A stretch of 64,000 nucleotides of DNA from NCBI RefSeq assembly GCF_001669775.1, contig NZ_LXWK01000002.1, positions 1 through 64,000 on the forward strand, in the 5' to 3' direction. This DNA is from Rheinheimera sp. SA_1. GTDB taxonomy: Bacteria > Pseudomonadota > Gammaproteobacteria > Enterobacterales > Alteromonadaceae. Positions 1 through 8,848 of the stretch are shown here, in pieces. The position numbers and the translations under genes were made by a program. A model generated the notes under the pieces. It did no database searches. It was given only the letters and a program-made list of their open reading frames with translations, and was not told the DNA's origin. Position 1 is the stretch's first letter. Every line of letters starts with the position of its first letter.

Positions 1-102
1 GAGATTTGCAATTTACGTGGTTTGGGCATGATGTCATCCTGACAGTCAAAAAATCCTTTGGCTTTAAATTTGGTTGCAAAAAAGTTAATGTCAAGTTTTT
101 AT

Positions 103-293
103 GGAAATTGGTGGGTGTCTGGTTTTCCTTGCTCGGGAAATTGGTGGATGTCCGGTTTTCTGGTTTTCTCGGAAATTGGTGGATGTCCGGTTTTCTCGTT
201 ACCTTGTGTCTTCTGGAAATTTGTGGATGTCCGGTTTTCTGTGTCCTCTTTTTCTCTCATGTCTTCTGGAAATTGGTGGATGTCCGGTTTTCT
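103..293. repeat. Degenerate array of five 26-nt repeats
   Basis: A 26-nt unit beginning GGAAATTGGTGGATG and ending TCCGGTTTTCT occurs at 136-161, 171-196, 215-240 (one change) and 268-293, with a more diverged copy at about 103-128. Start-to-start distances grow from 33 to 35, 44 and 53 nt, and the spacers are T-rich, variable and only 7 to 27 nt long. All copies point the same way. Short readable frames through the array only translate the repeat and are not genes. The layout resembles the multiple transposase-binding repeats at the ends of IS21-like, Tn7-like or Tn5053-like elements, but no transposase is present here. The rest of 1-375 shows nothing except the upstream region of the next gene. 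Confidence 0.8.
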
Positions 294-375
294 CGGTTTT
301 CTGTGTTAACTGCTTGTGCGCAAACCAGAATTCATGTTTTGATAACAGTTGTGAGCATTTTCAGAGATTTATAAC

Positions 376-1260
376 ATGACAACCTCAGATACAGTGAGCG
401 AGCCAGTTGTTGATCCACAATTGCAATTTTCTCCCTCGCAGCTTCAGCCAAAAATGATTCATGGCGAGCGATATGATGCTGAGCTGGATTCAATATTGCG
501 TCGCGGGCAACGCTTTATCATCCGTCATCCCAGCATGTTGCTGACGCTGGCCTATCTTCTTTGCAGCATGCTTGGCATGTTGTTTGTGATCAAATTGTTT
601 GTACGTTTCGATTTTGACATTTTACCTTATCTAGAACTGACCGACTTTATGCTGGCGGCGCTTACCCACCCTTGGGTGTTATTGAATGTTGTTGGCTGGA
701 TATTGTTGTTTATCGCAGCATTCTGGATCGATCGTTTCGCCAGAAGTCGGCTGGACTGGTATGCACTCTGGTCGGAGAAATACTATGAGAATGACAAATT
801 CAAACTCTATTTTCCGCTGTTTGCCATTACGCCTTTGCTATTTTTATACAATTCTGCAATCGGTGAATCAACCGATCTGGCAAAAAATATCAAAGCAGGA
901 CAGCAAAGGGGCTTTCAGCTAAGCCTGATTAATCCGGTGCAGGATGCGGTGAAAACGATGCAGCTGGATCAGGTGCAGATTATTGCCAGAACCAGTAGTT
1001 ATCTGTTTGTTTATCATCAGGAACAGGTCAAAGTCATACCGCATGCCAACATTGCCGTGTTGTTGCCGCTATCGCCTGATTTGGTGAAAGTAAACACCCA
1101 ACCCGGATCTCCAGCGTCTATACCAGCGCCAAACAAGGCAATACCAGACTCTGCAGTAGCAAAAAAACCTGCAGCTGTCACACCTTCAACCACAAGCGCC
1201 TCGCCAAAAGACCCGGCACAATCGGCGACAGGCACACCGCTATCAGAGCAAAAAAGATGA
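376..1260 (+). CDS. Multi-pass membrane protein of unknown function
   Basis: I do not recognise this 294-residue protein. It has a charged N-terminal cytoplasmic-looking segment of about 50 residues, probable membrane segments near residues 53-76 and 97-118, and a shorter hydrophobic stretch near 145-160. A soluble middle region follows, then a tail from about residue 240 that is rich in Pro, Ala, Ser, Thr and Lys and is probably disordered. The stop codon overlaps the glutaminase start as ATGA, so the two genes are translationally coupled and the protein may work with glutaminase at the inner membrane; that is inference from position only. The reading frame is long, has membrane-protein composition and is clearly coding. 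Confidence 0.75.
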   Translation: MTTSDTVSEPVVDPQLQFSPSQLQPKMIHGERYDAELDSILRRGQRFIIRHPSMLLTLAYLLCSMLGMLFVIKLFVRFDFDILPYLELTDFMLAALTHPWVLLNVVGWILLFIAAFWIDRFARSRLDWYALWSEKYYENDKFKLYFPLFAITPLLFLYNSAIGESTDLAKNIKAGQQRGFQLSLINPVQDAVKTMQLDQVQIIARTSSYLFVYHQEQVKVIPHANIAVLLPLSPDLVKVNTQPGSPASIPAPNKAIPDSAVAKKPAAVTPSTTSASPKDPAQSATGTPLSEQKR

Positions 1261-2195
1261 GCCAAAATTATTGCGCGATAGACAATCTGCAAAGCCGCTT
1301 ACAAGCCTTACTGCATGAGGCAATGCAGGTAACACAGGACGGCAAAGTGGCCAACTATATTCCGGCTCTGGCGGAAGTGCCGGCAGATAAACTGGCAATA
1401 GCCGTCGCCACACTGGACGGTAACATCTGCGCTGCCGGTGATAGTACCGAGCCATTTTCCATTCAAAGTTTGTCGAAAATGTACGCGCTGGTGATGGCGA
1501 TGCAGTTACAAGGTGATGCCTTATGGCAGCGGGTGCGGATGGAGCCTTCGGGTCAACCGTTTAATTCAATTGTGCAGCTGGAGTGGGAGCAGGGTATTCC
1601 GCGCAACCCGGTCATTAATGCCGGAGCCATAGTGGTGTCCGATGTGTTAACCAGCCATTATTCAGCGTCGAAAAACACATTTTTAATGTTTATCCGCCGC
1701 TTAGCACAAACAGAACAGATTTTTGCCAATGCCAAAGTGTATGCCTCTGAACAACAACATGGCAGTCGAAACGCGGCGCTGGCCTATCTTATGAAGAGTT
1801 TTGACAATATTAAATCCGATGTGCCCGCAGTGTTGGCGCAGTATTTTCATCAGTGTTCGGTGGAGATGAGCTGTCAGCAACTGGCACGCAGTTGGCTGTT
1901 TTTGGCCAATCGTGGCGTGGATCCGGTGACCGATCAACAAATTTGTAGTCGCAAAGACGCACAACGGGTCAATGCGATTCTGTCGACCAGTGGCATGTAC
2001 GACCAATCCGGCGAGTTTGCCTTTACCGTGGGTTTGCCGGCGAAAAGTGGTGTCGGCGGTGGCATTGTGGCCATCGTACCCAATTATGGAGTGATCGCCA
2101 GCTGGAGCCCGCCACTGAATAGTTTTGGCAATTCTTGCTTGTCGATGTACCTGATCCGCCGATTGGCTGAAGAGTTGGGATTGTCGGTGTATTAA
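1257..2195 (+). CDS. glsA: Glutaminase A family
   Basis: Hydrolyses L-glutamine to L-glutamate and ammonia in the cytoplasm. At 312 residues it has the usual length of the bacterial glutaminase family (beta-lactamase-like fold). The nucleophile motif SLSK is at residues 71-74 (Ser-71, Lys-74), followed by the family blocks PFNS, NPVINAGAI and, near the C-terminus, GVGGGI. The ATG overlaps the stop of the preceding membrane-protein gene by 4 bases and lacks a strong ribosome site, so it probably depends on translational coupling. E. coli has two paralogues (glsA and glsB); which one this matches cannot be settled by eye. No regulatory domain is attached. Confidence 0.93.
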   Translation: MSQNYCAIDNLQSRLQALLHEAMQVTQDGKVANYIPALAEVPADKLAIAVATLDGNICAAGDSTEPFSIQSLSKMYALVMAMQLQGDALWQRVRMEPSGQPFNSIVQLEWEQGIPRNPVINAGAIVVSDVLTSHYSASKNTFLMFIRRLAQTEQIFANAKVYASEQQHGSRNAALAYLMKSFDNIKSDVPAVLAQYFHQCSVEMSCQQLARSWLFLANRGVDPVTDQQICSRKDAQRVNAILSTSGMYDQSGEFAFTVGLPAKSGVGGGIVAIVPNYGVIASWSPPLNSFGNSCLSMYLIRRLAEELGLSVY

Positions 2196-2340
2196 TGTGG
2201 TTTGATTTCGGATTTTCGGTGGTCAAAAGTCGTAACAGATAGGCAGTCATCGCAGATAGGTTTATAGTTAAATTAAGGCAACACTATGGTCGAACATTGC
2301 AATTCTGCTTATGAGCTAAACCTGTCGGGGGAGGACTATC

Positions 2341-2640
2341 ATGATCGTAACTTTTCATAGCAAAGATTATTACCCTATCACTATGTTTGGCGAAGCTGCG
2401 CTGCAACTGATTGAAAAAATGGGCTGTACGCCAAAAGTACCTGGGGCAATTTACGCTGAAGATGTGCCGCAGGCCTTATGGCAACTGCAACAAAACCTGG
2501 AAGATTTACCACAGGACCTCACAGCAACTGTCGCTGCAGAGGCCGCCGAAGCACAAGTTAGTCTGCATACCAGAGCAGTGCCTTTGCTCGAAATGTTACG
2601 CGGCGCTGCCAAAAAGCAACACAATATTAGCTGGGACTAA
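2341..2640 (+). CDS. DUF1840 family protein
   Basis: A 99-residue soluble protein that starts with a short beta-strand (MIVTFHSK) and continues with MFGEAALQLIEKMG, the pattern of the DUF1840 family found in many beta- and gammaproteobacteria. A helical C-terminal half carries an Ala- and Glu-rich stretch and ends in RGAAKKQ. A strong ribosome site (gggggagga) lies seven bases before the ATG. Function is unknown for the family. It stands alone between glutaminase and the convergent SMP-30 gene. Confidence 0.85.
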   Translation: MIVTFHSKDYYPITMFGEAALQLIEKMGCTPKVPGAIYAEDVPQALWQLQQNLEDLPQDLTATVAAEAAEAQVSLHTRAVPLLEMLRGAAKKQHNISWD

Positions 2641-2658
2641 GTTTACGTCTGGAGGCAT

Positions 2659-2680
2659 GTCCAGAGTGCGAACTCTGGAC
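2659..2680. repeat. Hairpin between convergent genes
   Basis: Perfect 9-bp arms GTCCAGAGT and ACTCTGGAC enclose a GCGA tetraloop (GNRA type). It lies 19 nt after the DUF1840 stop and 14 nt before the end of the convergent SMP-30 gene. No T-run follows on either strand, so it is more likely an RNA 3' end stabiliser than a classical intrinsic terminator. Confidence 0.6.
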
Positions 2681-2693
2681 CACTGCGCCTGCT

Positions 2694-3584
2694 TCAGTTG
2701 CTGGTTTTTGCCGCTTTGAGCGAAATACGCTCAATCGCGCCACGCTGTTGCATCGTCACATACAACCACTGCTCGGTTGGATCAAAACTAACGTTGGTTG
2801 GAAATTTGCCGTTTAAAGCAATTTCCGCCAGCAATTCCCCTTGTGGGCTGATTTTCGCAATCACACCTTTGCCATAACGGGCGACATATAAATTACCAGC
2901 AATGTCGGTGCGCATGCCATCCAGGCCAAAGTCCGGAAATTCAATCAACAGTTTTTTCTGGGTTGGCTGGTAAGCTGCGTCCAGTTGATAGACCCAAATC
3001 CGTCGCTGTACGCTTTCATTGACGTACAAAAAACGCTGATCTTGGCTGACTGCAACGCCATTGGTGGTGCCCATTTTGTCTTCAATTAACACTGAGCTGC
3101 CGTCCGGCTGAATTTTCCAAAGCTGGCCACTGTTGTTTTTCCAGTCGGGATCACTTGCAAACAATACCCCTGTGTGGGTAATTGCCAAATCGTTAGGTTG
3201 ATGCATTTTCGGTTGATGGCTGAACACCTTTAAGGTTTTGCCGTCATAACGCCAGATGTTATGGCCGGTATAATCGGCGATATACATCCGGCCTTGCTGA
3301 TCAAACCGAATGCCATTACCGACACTGCCTTGCGGTAAGGTCAGGTACAAACTTGCCTGACCCTGTGGTGTCACTTTGCCGATGGTGCCCTTGCTTTCAT
3401 CGCCGCTGCCACCAAAATTCACCGCATATAAATTACCGGCAGCATCGACCGCTGGCCCTTCAATTTCGCCGTGAAAAACGCCATCAGCGATAAATGTCTC
3501 ACTGTCGGCACCTGCTGTTGACGTTGGGCTGGCAAGCGCGGGTAACAAGCTGCTGGCAACCAGAAATTGCAATAACACGAACAT
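2694..3584 (-). CDS. Secreted SMP-30/gluconolactonase-like beta-propeller
   Basis: A 296-residue protein with a signal peptide at about residues 1-18 (MFVLLQFLVASSLLPALA) and a six-bladed beta-propeller repeat pattern of the SMP-30/gluconolactonase/LRE type: EGPAVDAAGNLYAVNFG, GIRFDQQGRMYIADY, PNDLAITHTG and GMRTDIAGNLYVARYG. Conserved Glu and Asn/Asp positions at blade openings are consistent with a metal-dependent lactonase acting in the periplasm. The start has a good ribosome site (aaggag, 8 nt spacer). It is last in a minus-strand run behind an exported FAD oxidase and an amidase. If the oxidase makes a lactone, this enzyme would hydrolyse it. The substrate is unknown. Confidence 0.85.
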   Translation of the reverse strand: MFVLLQFLVASSLLPALASPTSTAGADSETFIADGVFHGEIEGPAVDAAGNLYAVNFGGSGDESKGTIGKVTPQGQASLYLTLPQGSVGNGIRFDQQGRMYIADYTGHNIWRYDGKTLKVFSHQPKMHQPNDLAITHTGVLFASDPDWKNNSGQLWKIQPDGSSVLIEDKMGTTNGVAVSQDQRFLYVNESVQRRIWVYQLDAAYQPTQKKLLIEFPDFGLDGMRTDIAGNLYVARYGKGVIAKISPQGELLAEIALNGKFPTNVSFDPTEQWLYVTMQQRGAIERISLKAAKTSN

Positions 3585-3652
3585 GAAGACACTCCTTTGA
3601 CATAGTGAAGCTGCGCATTTTTTTGAGTTGCATTATTCTCGGTTTAACCTTA

Positions 3653-5185
3653 TCAAGCAGGTTGGATACTTTGGGCAAACCGAAATAAATTGTCTGGATC
3701 ATACTGGCGTTTAAGTTGTTGTAATGCAACATAGTTGTCGCCGTAGTAAGCTTGCGGCCAGTCTTTAATTAAAGCGTCGGTGTAGTTAAGATAAGCACCA
3801 TTGCTGCTCCAGCGCCGCATTTGCTTGCGCATCTGGTTGACCCAGACAGCGCCCTCCTGCAGCATCGCTTCTGGCGTGCCGACCGGGCCGCTGAACAGAT
3901 ACTGGGCACTCAATACTGCCGCTCGATGAGCAAAAGCACTGTGTCCTGGCGGAACCCGCCGAATAGCGCCGCCCATCGAGGTCAACATTAAGCCGCCGCG
4001 AAAACCGTCTCGATGACGTTTGCGGATGGCGTTCAGCAAATGATGTAGTGCGGACAACGGCAGATAGTCATTAAAAATGTCCGAACTTCCCGCCATCGCC
4101 ACTCGCTTCAGCTGGCCCCGTTCATGTTGGTTGGGTAATTTGCATTCCGGCATTTCCAAGCCGTCGCAGTCGGTGAGCATAAAATCGAGATATTGATGGT
4201 CCTGCATATCCACTTCCGACCAGACACTACCAAGCTGCAACGCCAATTGATACCAGTGCTGACTGAGCAAGGCCGGATGCCCCATACTGCAGGCGCGCAA
4301 CTGAATTTCTGGTTTTGAATCCTGCTGGCCGTTAAACCAAACGGTGGCCTGCGACCAGATTTCATCTGGCAGCGTTTTCAGCCATTGCTGCCACACGGCT
4401 AGTACCTGATTACCATCTTTTAGCGGGTAACGGCCGATATAATTACGAATAGGTGCCGTGGCAAAAGTATCAAATTCAAACTGGGTGGCGATGCCAAATT
4501 GACCGCCGCCACCACCGCGCAGTGCCCAGAATAACTCCGGATGTTCAGTATTGCTGCAGTAAATCAGCTCGCCGGTCGCTGTCACCAGCTCCACCCGGCG
4601 TAGTGCATCACATGTCAGGCCAAAACGCCGGTCAGCAATCCCCAAACCACCGCCCAGCACCAAACCAGCGATGCCAACGCTGGCGCAACTGCCGGCCGGA
4701 ATAGAGCGTTGCTGTAGTCCAAGTGTGGCATAAACATCCCCGAGCTTAGCGCCAGCACCGATGCTGGCAATGTTTTGACGAAGACTTATCAGATTGAGCA
4801 AACCTATATCCAGCAGCACCCCGGAAGTTGACGACAACCCGGTATAGCTGTGACCACCGCTGCGTACGGTAAATGGCAACTGATACTGGCGGATAAACCT
4901 TACAGCATGCTGCACGTCAGCAGCGGTTTGGCAGCGGATGATCACCGCGGTGGGCACTTCATCATAACGGGCATTGGCGGCTTTTTTCAGCCGGTTATAG
5001 TCATCGGCAGCGGGAAACAATAAATCGCCGGTTAATTGTTGCGCCAGCCGTTGCCAGTCATCGGCATCCGGCAGTGCGGTACTGATTTTTGCAGCATCCG
5101 AAAAGACCGGTGGCGGCAAGTGGCAACCAGCCAAAGTCGCGGCAGAAAGCAGCAGAAAATCACGTCGTTTCATCAATGCTGTCAT
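3653..5185 (-). CDS. Tat-exported berberine-bridge-type FAD oxidase, lipoprotein
   Basis: 510-residue flavin oxidoreductase. The N-terminus has a twin-arginine motif (KRRDFLLLS) and a lipobox LAGC with Cys-21, so it is probably exported folded with its cofactor and lipid-anchored. The FAD_binding_4 domain spans about 75-250 with RSGGHSYTG; His-112 is the expected 8-alpha-histidyl FAD site. Cys-167 in PAGSCASVGIAG sits where the second (6-S-cysteinyl) bond forms in bicovalent carbohydrate oxidases. The C-terminus shows the berberine-bridge (BBE) block ending NLFRFAQSIQPA. It starts 4 nt after the amidase stop (same operon) and lies 68 nt before the lactonase-like gene. The family oxidises sugars, alcohols or alkaloids with O2 or an acceptor; the substrate here is not known. 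Confidence 0.9.
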   Translation of the reverse strand: MTALMKRRDFLLLSAATLAGCHLPPPVFSDAAKISTALPDADDWQRLAQQLTGDLLFPAADDYNRLKKAANARYDEVPTAVIIRCQTAADVQHAVRFIRQYQLPFTVRSGGHSYTGLSSTSGVLLDIGLLNLISLRQNIASIGAGAKLGDVYATLGLQQRSIPAGSCASVGIAGLVLGGGLGIADRRFGLTCDALRRVELVTATGELIYCSNTEHPELFWALRGGGGGQFGIATQFEFDTFATAPIRNYIGRYPLKDGNQVLAVWQQWLKTLPDEIWSQATVWFNGQQDSKPEIQLRACSMGHPALLSQHWYQLALQLGSVWSEVDMQDHQYLDFMLTDCDGLEMPECKLPNQHERGQLKRVAMAGSSDIFNDYLPLSALHHLLNAIRKRHRDGFRGGLMLTSMGGAIRRVPPGHSAFAHRAAVLSAQYLFSGPVGTPEAMLQEGAVWVNQMRKQMRRWSSNGAYLNYTDALIKDWPQAYYGDNYVALQQLKRQYDPDNLFRFAQSIQPA

Positions 5186-5189
5186 CGGG

Positions 5190-6773
5190 TTATTTCACAC
5201 TGACGATATAACCCGGGATGCTGCGCTTGGGTAATTGTTGCTCCAGCAGCGTTGCCAGACTGATCAGCTTAGGCTCTGACCATTTAGCGCCAACAATGCT
5301 TAAACCCAATGGCAGCACTCCGTCCATGCCGGCCGGGATCGTGATAGCCGGGTATCCAGAAACCGCGGCTGCTGTAGATGAGCCAAAGCTGTAGTCGTCA
5401 CCTTTGATATGATCAATGGCCCAGGCGGCTGTGGTTGCCGGCAGTAAAATGGCATCGGCGCCAGCGTCCACCAAATATTTATCTAACATTGCCGCAGCCA
5501 GTTTTTTACTGTTGGCGAGCGCCTGTTGGTAGGCTTTGGCATCCTGGGTTAAGTCGATGTTGTTGGCCTGTTCCAAATATTGCTGGCCATAAAACGCCAG
5601 TGCCGCTTTACCTTTTTTCCGATTAAATTCAACAATTTTGGCGATGGAGTTCACAGTTTTTGGTGCCTGATAATCCAGCAACCACTGGTTTAAATCACGT
5701 TTAAATTCGTAAATCAGCACCGTTAACTCATCTTTGCCGAGCTGCTCTGGTAACTGCCATTGGTTTATTTGCAGCACGGTAACACCTTTCGCCGTTAGGG
5801 TTGCTGCGACCTTATCCTGCATCGCCTTAATTGCTGGAAATTTTTCATCATAAGCGCGAACTAAGACTACTTTTTTCACTGGTAACGGCGTAGATAGGGA
5901 CGAAGATAACGCTGCAGTCGCCAGACTTTGGCCATATTGTGTTTTGGCAGCCGCTGTGGTCAGGCTATCCAGTAACAACGCGGCATCCGCCACGGAACGC
6001 GCCATGGGGCCAGCAATATCCTGTGATGCAGCAATCGGAATAATACCAGTGCCGGACACCGCACCATGAGTCGGTTTAATGCCAACAACACCGTTTGCAG
6101 CAGCAGGGCAGGTAATCGAGCCATCCGTTTCAGTGCCAACGGCTAACAAAGTCATATCGGCTGCCACCGCAGCGCCAGAGCCAGAGCTGGACCCACAAGG
6201 GCTTTGGCTTAACAGGTGTGGATTTTTGGTTTGACCGCCTAATAACGACCAGCCGCTGGCCGAGCCTTCACCGCGAAAATTAGCCCATTCTGATAAATTA
6301 GATTTTGCCAGGATCACCGCTCCGGCAGCGCGCAACTGCGTCACGATTTCGGCGTCGCTTTTGGTCAGAAAACCTTTTAACGCCAAAGCGCCTGCTGTCG
6401 TTGGCATACCATCTTTGGTCGCGATATTGGCCTTTAGCACCACGGGTAAACCGTGGAGTGGCCCTCGAATTTTGCCGGCTTTACGCTCGGCATCTAATCG
6501 CGTCGCCAGCTTTACGGCATCGCGGTTGATATCGACAATCGCCCTGATTTGTGCGCCCTTCAGGTTATTTTTTTCGATCTGCGCAAGGTAATATTGCGTA
6601 AGTTCAACAGAGCTTAGCTGCTTCTGCTCCATCAGTTGTAGAGCTTGTTGTGCCGATATTTGTTGCAGAAGCTGTTGTTCAATAGCCACGGCCTGATTAC
6701 AAAACGCAGCGGTCAGTGCCAATGCTGCCATGCTTAGCGCAGCCATATTTATGGCGGGAAAGTTCAGTTTCAT
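5190..6773 (-). CDS. Exported amidase-signature hydrolase
   Basis: 527-residue member of the amidase signature family, with a signal peptide at about 1-30 (cleavage near QAVA). The catalytic triad elements are visible: Lys in PVVLKANI, the cis-Ser in CGSSSGSGAA and the nucleophilic Ser in TETDGSI. The GIKPTHG and DIAGPMARSVADAA blocks follow. It would hydrolyse an amide or acylated amine in the periplasm. It is the first gene of a minus-strand operon; only 4 nt separate it from the FAD oxidase. The substrate is not predictable from the sequence. It is not a GatA subunit, because it is exported and gatB/gatC are absent nearby. Confidence 0.9.
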   Translation of the reverse strand: MKLNFPAINMAALSMAALALTAAFCNQAVAIEQQLLQQISAQQALQLMEQKQLSSVELTQYYLAQIEKNNLKGAQIRAIVDINRDAVKLATRLDAERKAGKIRGPLHGLPVVLKANIATKDGMPTTAGALALKGFLTKSDAEIVTQLRAAGAVILAKSNLSEWANFRGEGSASGWSLLGGQTKNPHLLSQSPCGSSSGSGAAVAADMTLLAVGTETDGSITCPAAANGVVGIKPTHGAVSGTGIIPIAASQDIAGPMARSVADAALLLDSLTTAAAKTQYGQSLATAALSSSLSTPLPVKKVVLVRAYDEKFPAIKAMQDKVAATLTAKGVTVLQINQWQLPEQLGKDELTVLIYEFKRDLNQWLLDYQAPKTVNSIAKIVEFNRKKGKAALAFYGQQYLEQANNIDLTQDAKAYQQALANSKKLAAAMLDKYLVDAGADAILLPATTAAWAIDHIKGDDYSFGSSTAAAVSGYPAITIPAGMDGVLPLGLSIVGAKWSEPKLISLATLLEQQLPKRSIPGYIVSVK

Positions 6774-6932
6774 TCAGGGACCTGTCATCAATTGTTGTTA
6801 TTTTGAATCAGAATTTACAGTGCAACGTTTTAGCCTTTGGATGCAAGAGGCATCAGCCAATATCGACAGAAAAATCGACTAATGGCAGCTGCAGCCGTCA
6901 ATCGTCTTGGAATTACCAGGGAACTGCCAGTG

Positions 6933-8078
6933 ATGAAAGCTATTTATCAGAAATTTATCAATAAGTTATCTCTGAACTTTAGATGGCTGACGAAGCCGCT
7001 GAAAAAACTGCTGCTGCCGGGGTTAGGATTGGTTGTATTGCTCGGATGCAGTCAAAAACTGCAGCCGGAACTGTCAGCCAGCCAGTGGCAACAACAGTTA
7101 AATTTACCCTCGGTACAACATGCGCAGCTGCTGAATGAGCGCTGGCCGGATCTTATCCAAAGCGAAGAGCTGGAATGGTTCGACAACAGCCGGGCCCGGG
7201 CTGTGCCGGTACTGTATTACGCGCCGAAGCAACGACTGAGTACCGACAAATTGCCCTTAATCGTGTTTTCACATGGCCTTGGTGGTTCGCGCGATCGTTA
7301 CGCTTATCTGGGGAAATATTGGGCCAGCCAGGGTTTTGCCAGTTTACATGTACAACACGTTGGTAGTGATCGCCAGGTTTGGCGCGGCAGCCGGTTAACT
7401 CTACCCTTCCGGCTGATGGCAGCTGCGGGGGACGAAGAAGCTTTGGCGCGGGTGGCTGACGTTAAATTTGCCCTCAGCACTTTGCTTGAATCTGACTTTG
7501 CTGCAGCTATTGATCAAAGCAAACTGGTGATGGCTGGTCATTCTTATGGCGCCAATACGTCGATGTTATTAGTTGGGGCTAAAGTCGAACGTTCAAATTC
7601 ATTACCACCGCTGCGCGACCCGCGTTTTAGTGCAGCTTTGCTGATTTCAGCGCCGCCATTTTATGATGGCGAACCACTGGCAAAAGTGCTGTCATCGGTG
7701 ACAGTACCGACTTTGCATATCACCAACACCATGGATGAAATTGAAGTGCCGGGTTATCACTCGGCACCATCTGATCGCATTGATTTGTACCGGGCAATGG
7801 GGAGTAGCTACAAAGTGCTGGCGGTGTTTCATGGCGGTAATCACAATATTTTCTCCGGTAGACGGCAAAGGCCGGAATTGAATTTACAGGCGCAAGTGTT
7901 GCAGGCAGCGACCCAAAGTTTGTCAGGAGCTTTTCTGCAAGGACTGTTTTTGCAAGATAAAAGCCTGCTGCAACAGTGGCAACTGCAGCATCAGGCCTTA
8001 TTAGCGAGATTTGAACTGGCAGAGCAGGAGTCAGTCATCACCGCTGTTTCGAGTACTGCGCTAGTTCAGATCCATTAA
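6933..8078 (+). CDS. Alpha/beta hydrolase, probable lipoprotein
   Basis: A predicted serine hydrolase of the dienelactone hydrolase/PAF-acetylhydrolase-like type. It has the oxyanion block VFSHGLGGSRDRYAYL, the nucleophile elbow GHSYGANTS and a late His in GGNHNIF. A basic N-terminus followed by a hydrophobic run ending VVLLGCS suggests a lipobox and envelope anchoring. The frame opens further upstream at a TTG (6837), but the ATG at 6933 is preferred: it puts the signal sequence near the start and gives 381 residues. The 3' end overlaps the convergent membrane-protein gene by 4 bases. Divergent from the amidase operon. Substrate unknown. Confidence 0.8.
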   Translation: MKAIYQKFINKLSLNFRWLTKPLKKLLLPGLGLVVLLGCSQKLQPELSASQWQQQLNLPSVQHAQLLNERWPDLIQSEELEWFDNSRARAVPVLYYAPKQRLSTDKLPLIVFSHGLGGSRDRYAYLGKYWASQGFASLHVQHVGSDRQVWRGSRLTLPFRLMAAAGDEEALARVADVKFALSTLLESDFAAAIDQSKLVMAGHSYGANTSMLLVGAKVERSNSLPPLRDPRFSAALLISAPPFYDGEPLAKVLSSVTVPTLHITNTMDEIEVPGYHSAPSDRIDLYRAMGSSYKVLAVFHGGNHNIFSGRRQRPELNLQAQVLQAATQSLSGAFLQGLFLQDKSLLQQWQLQHQALLARFELAEQESVITAVSSTALVQIH

Positions 8079-8848
8079 GCAGTTGCCTTACCGGATGAAC
8101 TTTTTACCAGCATCAGCTGTAACAACAGACTGATGCCGATATAAAGTAATTCAGGCTGAGTACCAAATATTCCCAGCAGCAAAAGCAGCATCAGCAGCAG
8201 GTTTAAAGCTATCAGCGCGCTCAGGTACTGGCTTACTTTCTGTTGGATCTTTTGCTGAGACGGCAAAGTCTGTTCAGTTTCGATACTCTGATTATGTTGG
8301 CGTTGTCGAAACACCACGCGGTAAATCGCCACGCAAAGGCATAAATTAGCCAGGCCGCTGACCGCACACAGTTGCCACAATTGCATGATGTCTTTGGTCC
8401 AAAGGCTGCTTTTTTGCAAAATAAGCGCCAGAGCTGGCACACAAAAAAGCGCCAGTATCGTCTGCATTCGTTCCAGCGGCGTTATAAAATCGAATACTGA
8501 GCGCCGCTGTAAGCTGGCTTTACGTTTTGCCGGAATTGCCGCTGCTACTGGCAACCATTGCCGCATGACCAATAAGAACAGTACCTGCAGCGTAGTGAAC
8601 ATAAAAATCGGGGTGACAGGCTGCGCCAGCCAGCCGGTGAGACTAAGCAGCAACAGCACAATCCCGCTACCAAGCAGCAGCAAATTCGCCAAAGACGCCA
8701 GTCGCCTGCGCTGAAGGCGGTCTGATGTTTGATTATCTTCCAGCGACCAAGGCATTCGTAAATGCTGACAACGCAGCGGCAACCAAAAGGACAGCAGTGC
8801 CAGCTGCAGTGCAAAAATCAAATACATCAAAACATGCATCTTGCTCAT
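8075..8848 (-). CDS. Six-span membrane protein co-transcribed with gntR
   Basis: 257-residue integral membrane protein with about six hydrophobic segments (near residues 5-24, 50-72, 77-97, 130-146, 158-176 and 212-252, the last possibly two spans), linked by Arg/Gln-rich loops. It resembles the unnamed membrane proteins that often follow YtrA-type GntR regulators; I cannot assign a family. Its ATG overlaps the end of the gntR gene (4-base overlap), so the regulator and membrane protein are co-transcribed and coupled. There is no ATP-binding cassette gene alongside, unlike the classical ytr operon. Confidence 0.7.
   Translation of the reverse strand: MSKMHVLMYLIFALQLALLSFWLPLRCQHLRMPWSLEDNQTSDRLQRRRLASLANLLLLGSGIVLLLLSLTGWLAQPVTPIFMFTTLQVLFLLVMRQWLPVAAAIPAKRKASLQRRSVFDFITPLERMQTILALFCVPALALILQKSSLWTKDIMQLWQLCAVSGLANLCLCVAIYRVVFRQRQHNQSIETEQTLPSQQKIQQKVSQYLSALIALNLLLMLLLLLGIFGTQPELLYIGISLLLQLMLVKSSSGKATA

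Noticed and set aside
103-293. CRISPR array
   Set aside because: Spacers are only 7-27 nt, unequal and T-rich, the units diverge, and no cas gene is present.
6-379. Three overlapping reading frames in the first 380 bases
   Set aside because: Each simply translates the 26-nt repeat (GNWWMSGF, EIGGCPVF and similar); no ribosome site and no protein-like composition outside the repeat.
6837-6932. Longer N-terminus of the alpha/beta hydrolase from TTG at 6837
   Set aside because: It would bury the signal/lipobox sequence 60 residues inside; the ATG at 6933 gives a sensible lipoprotein signal.
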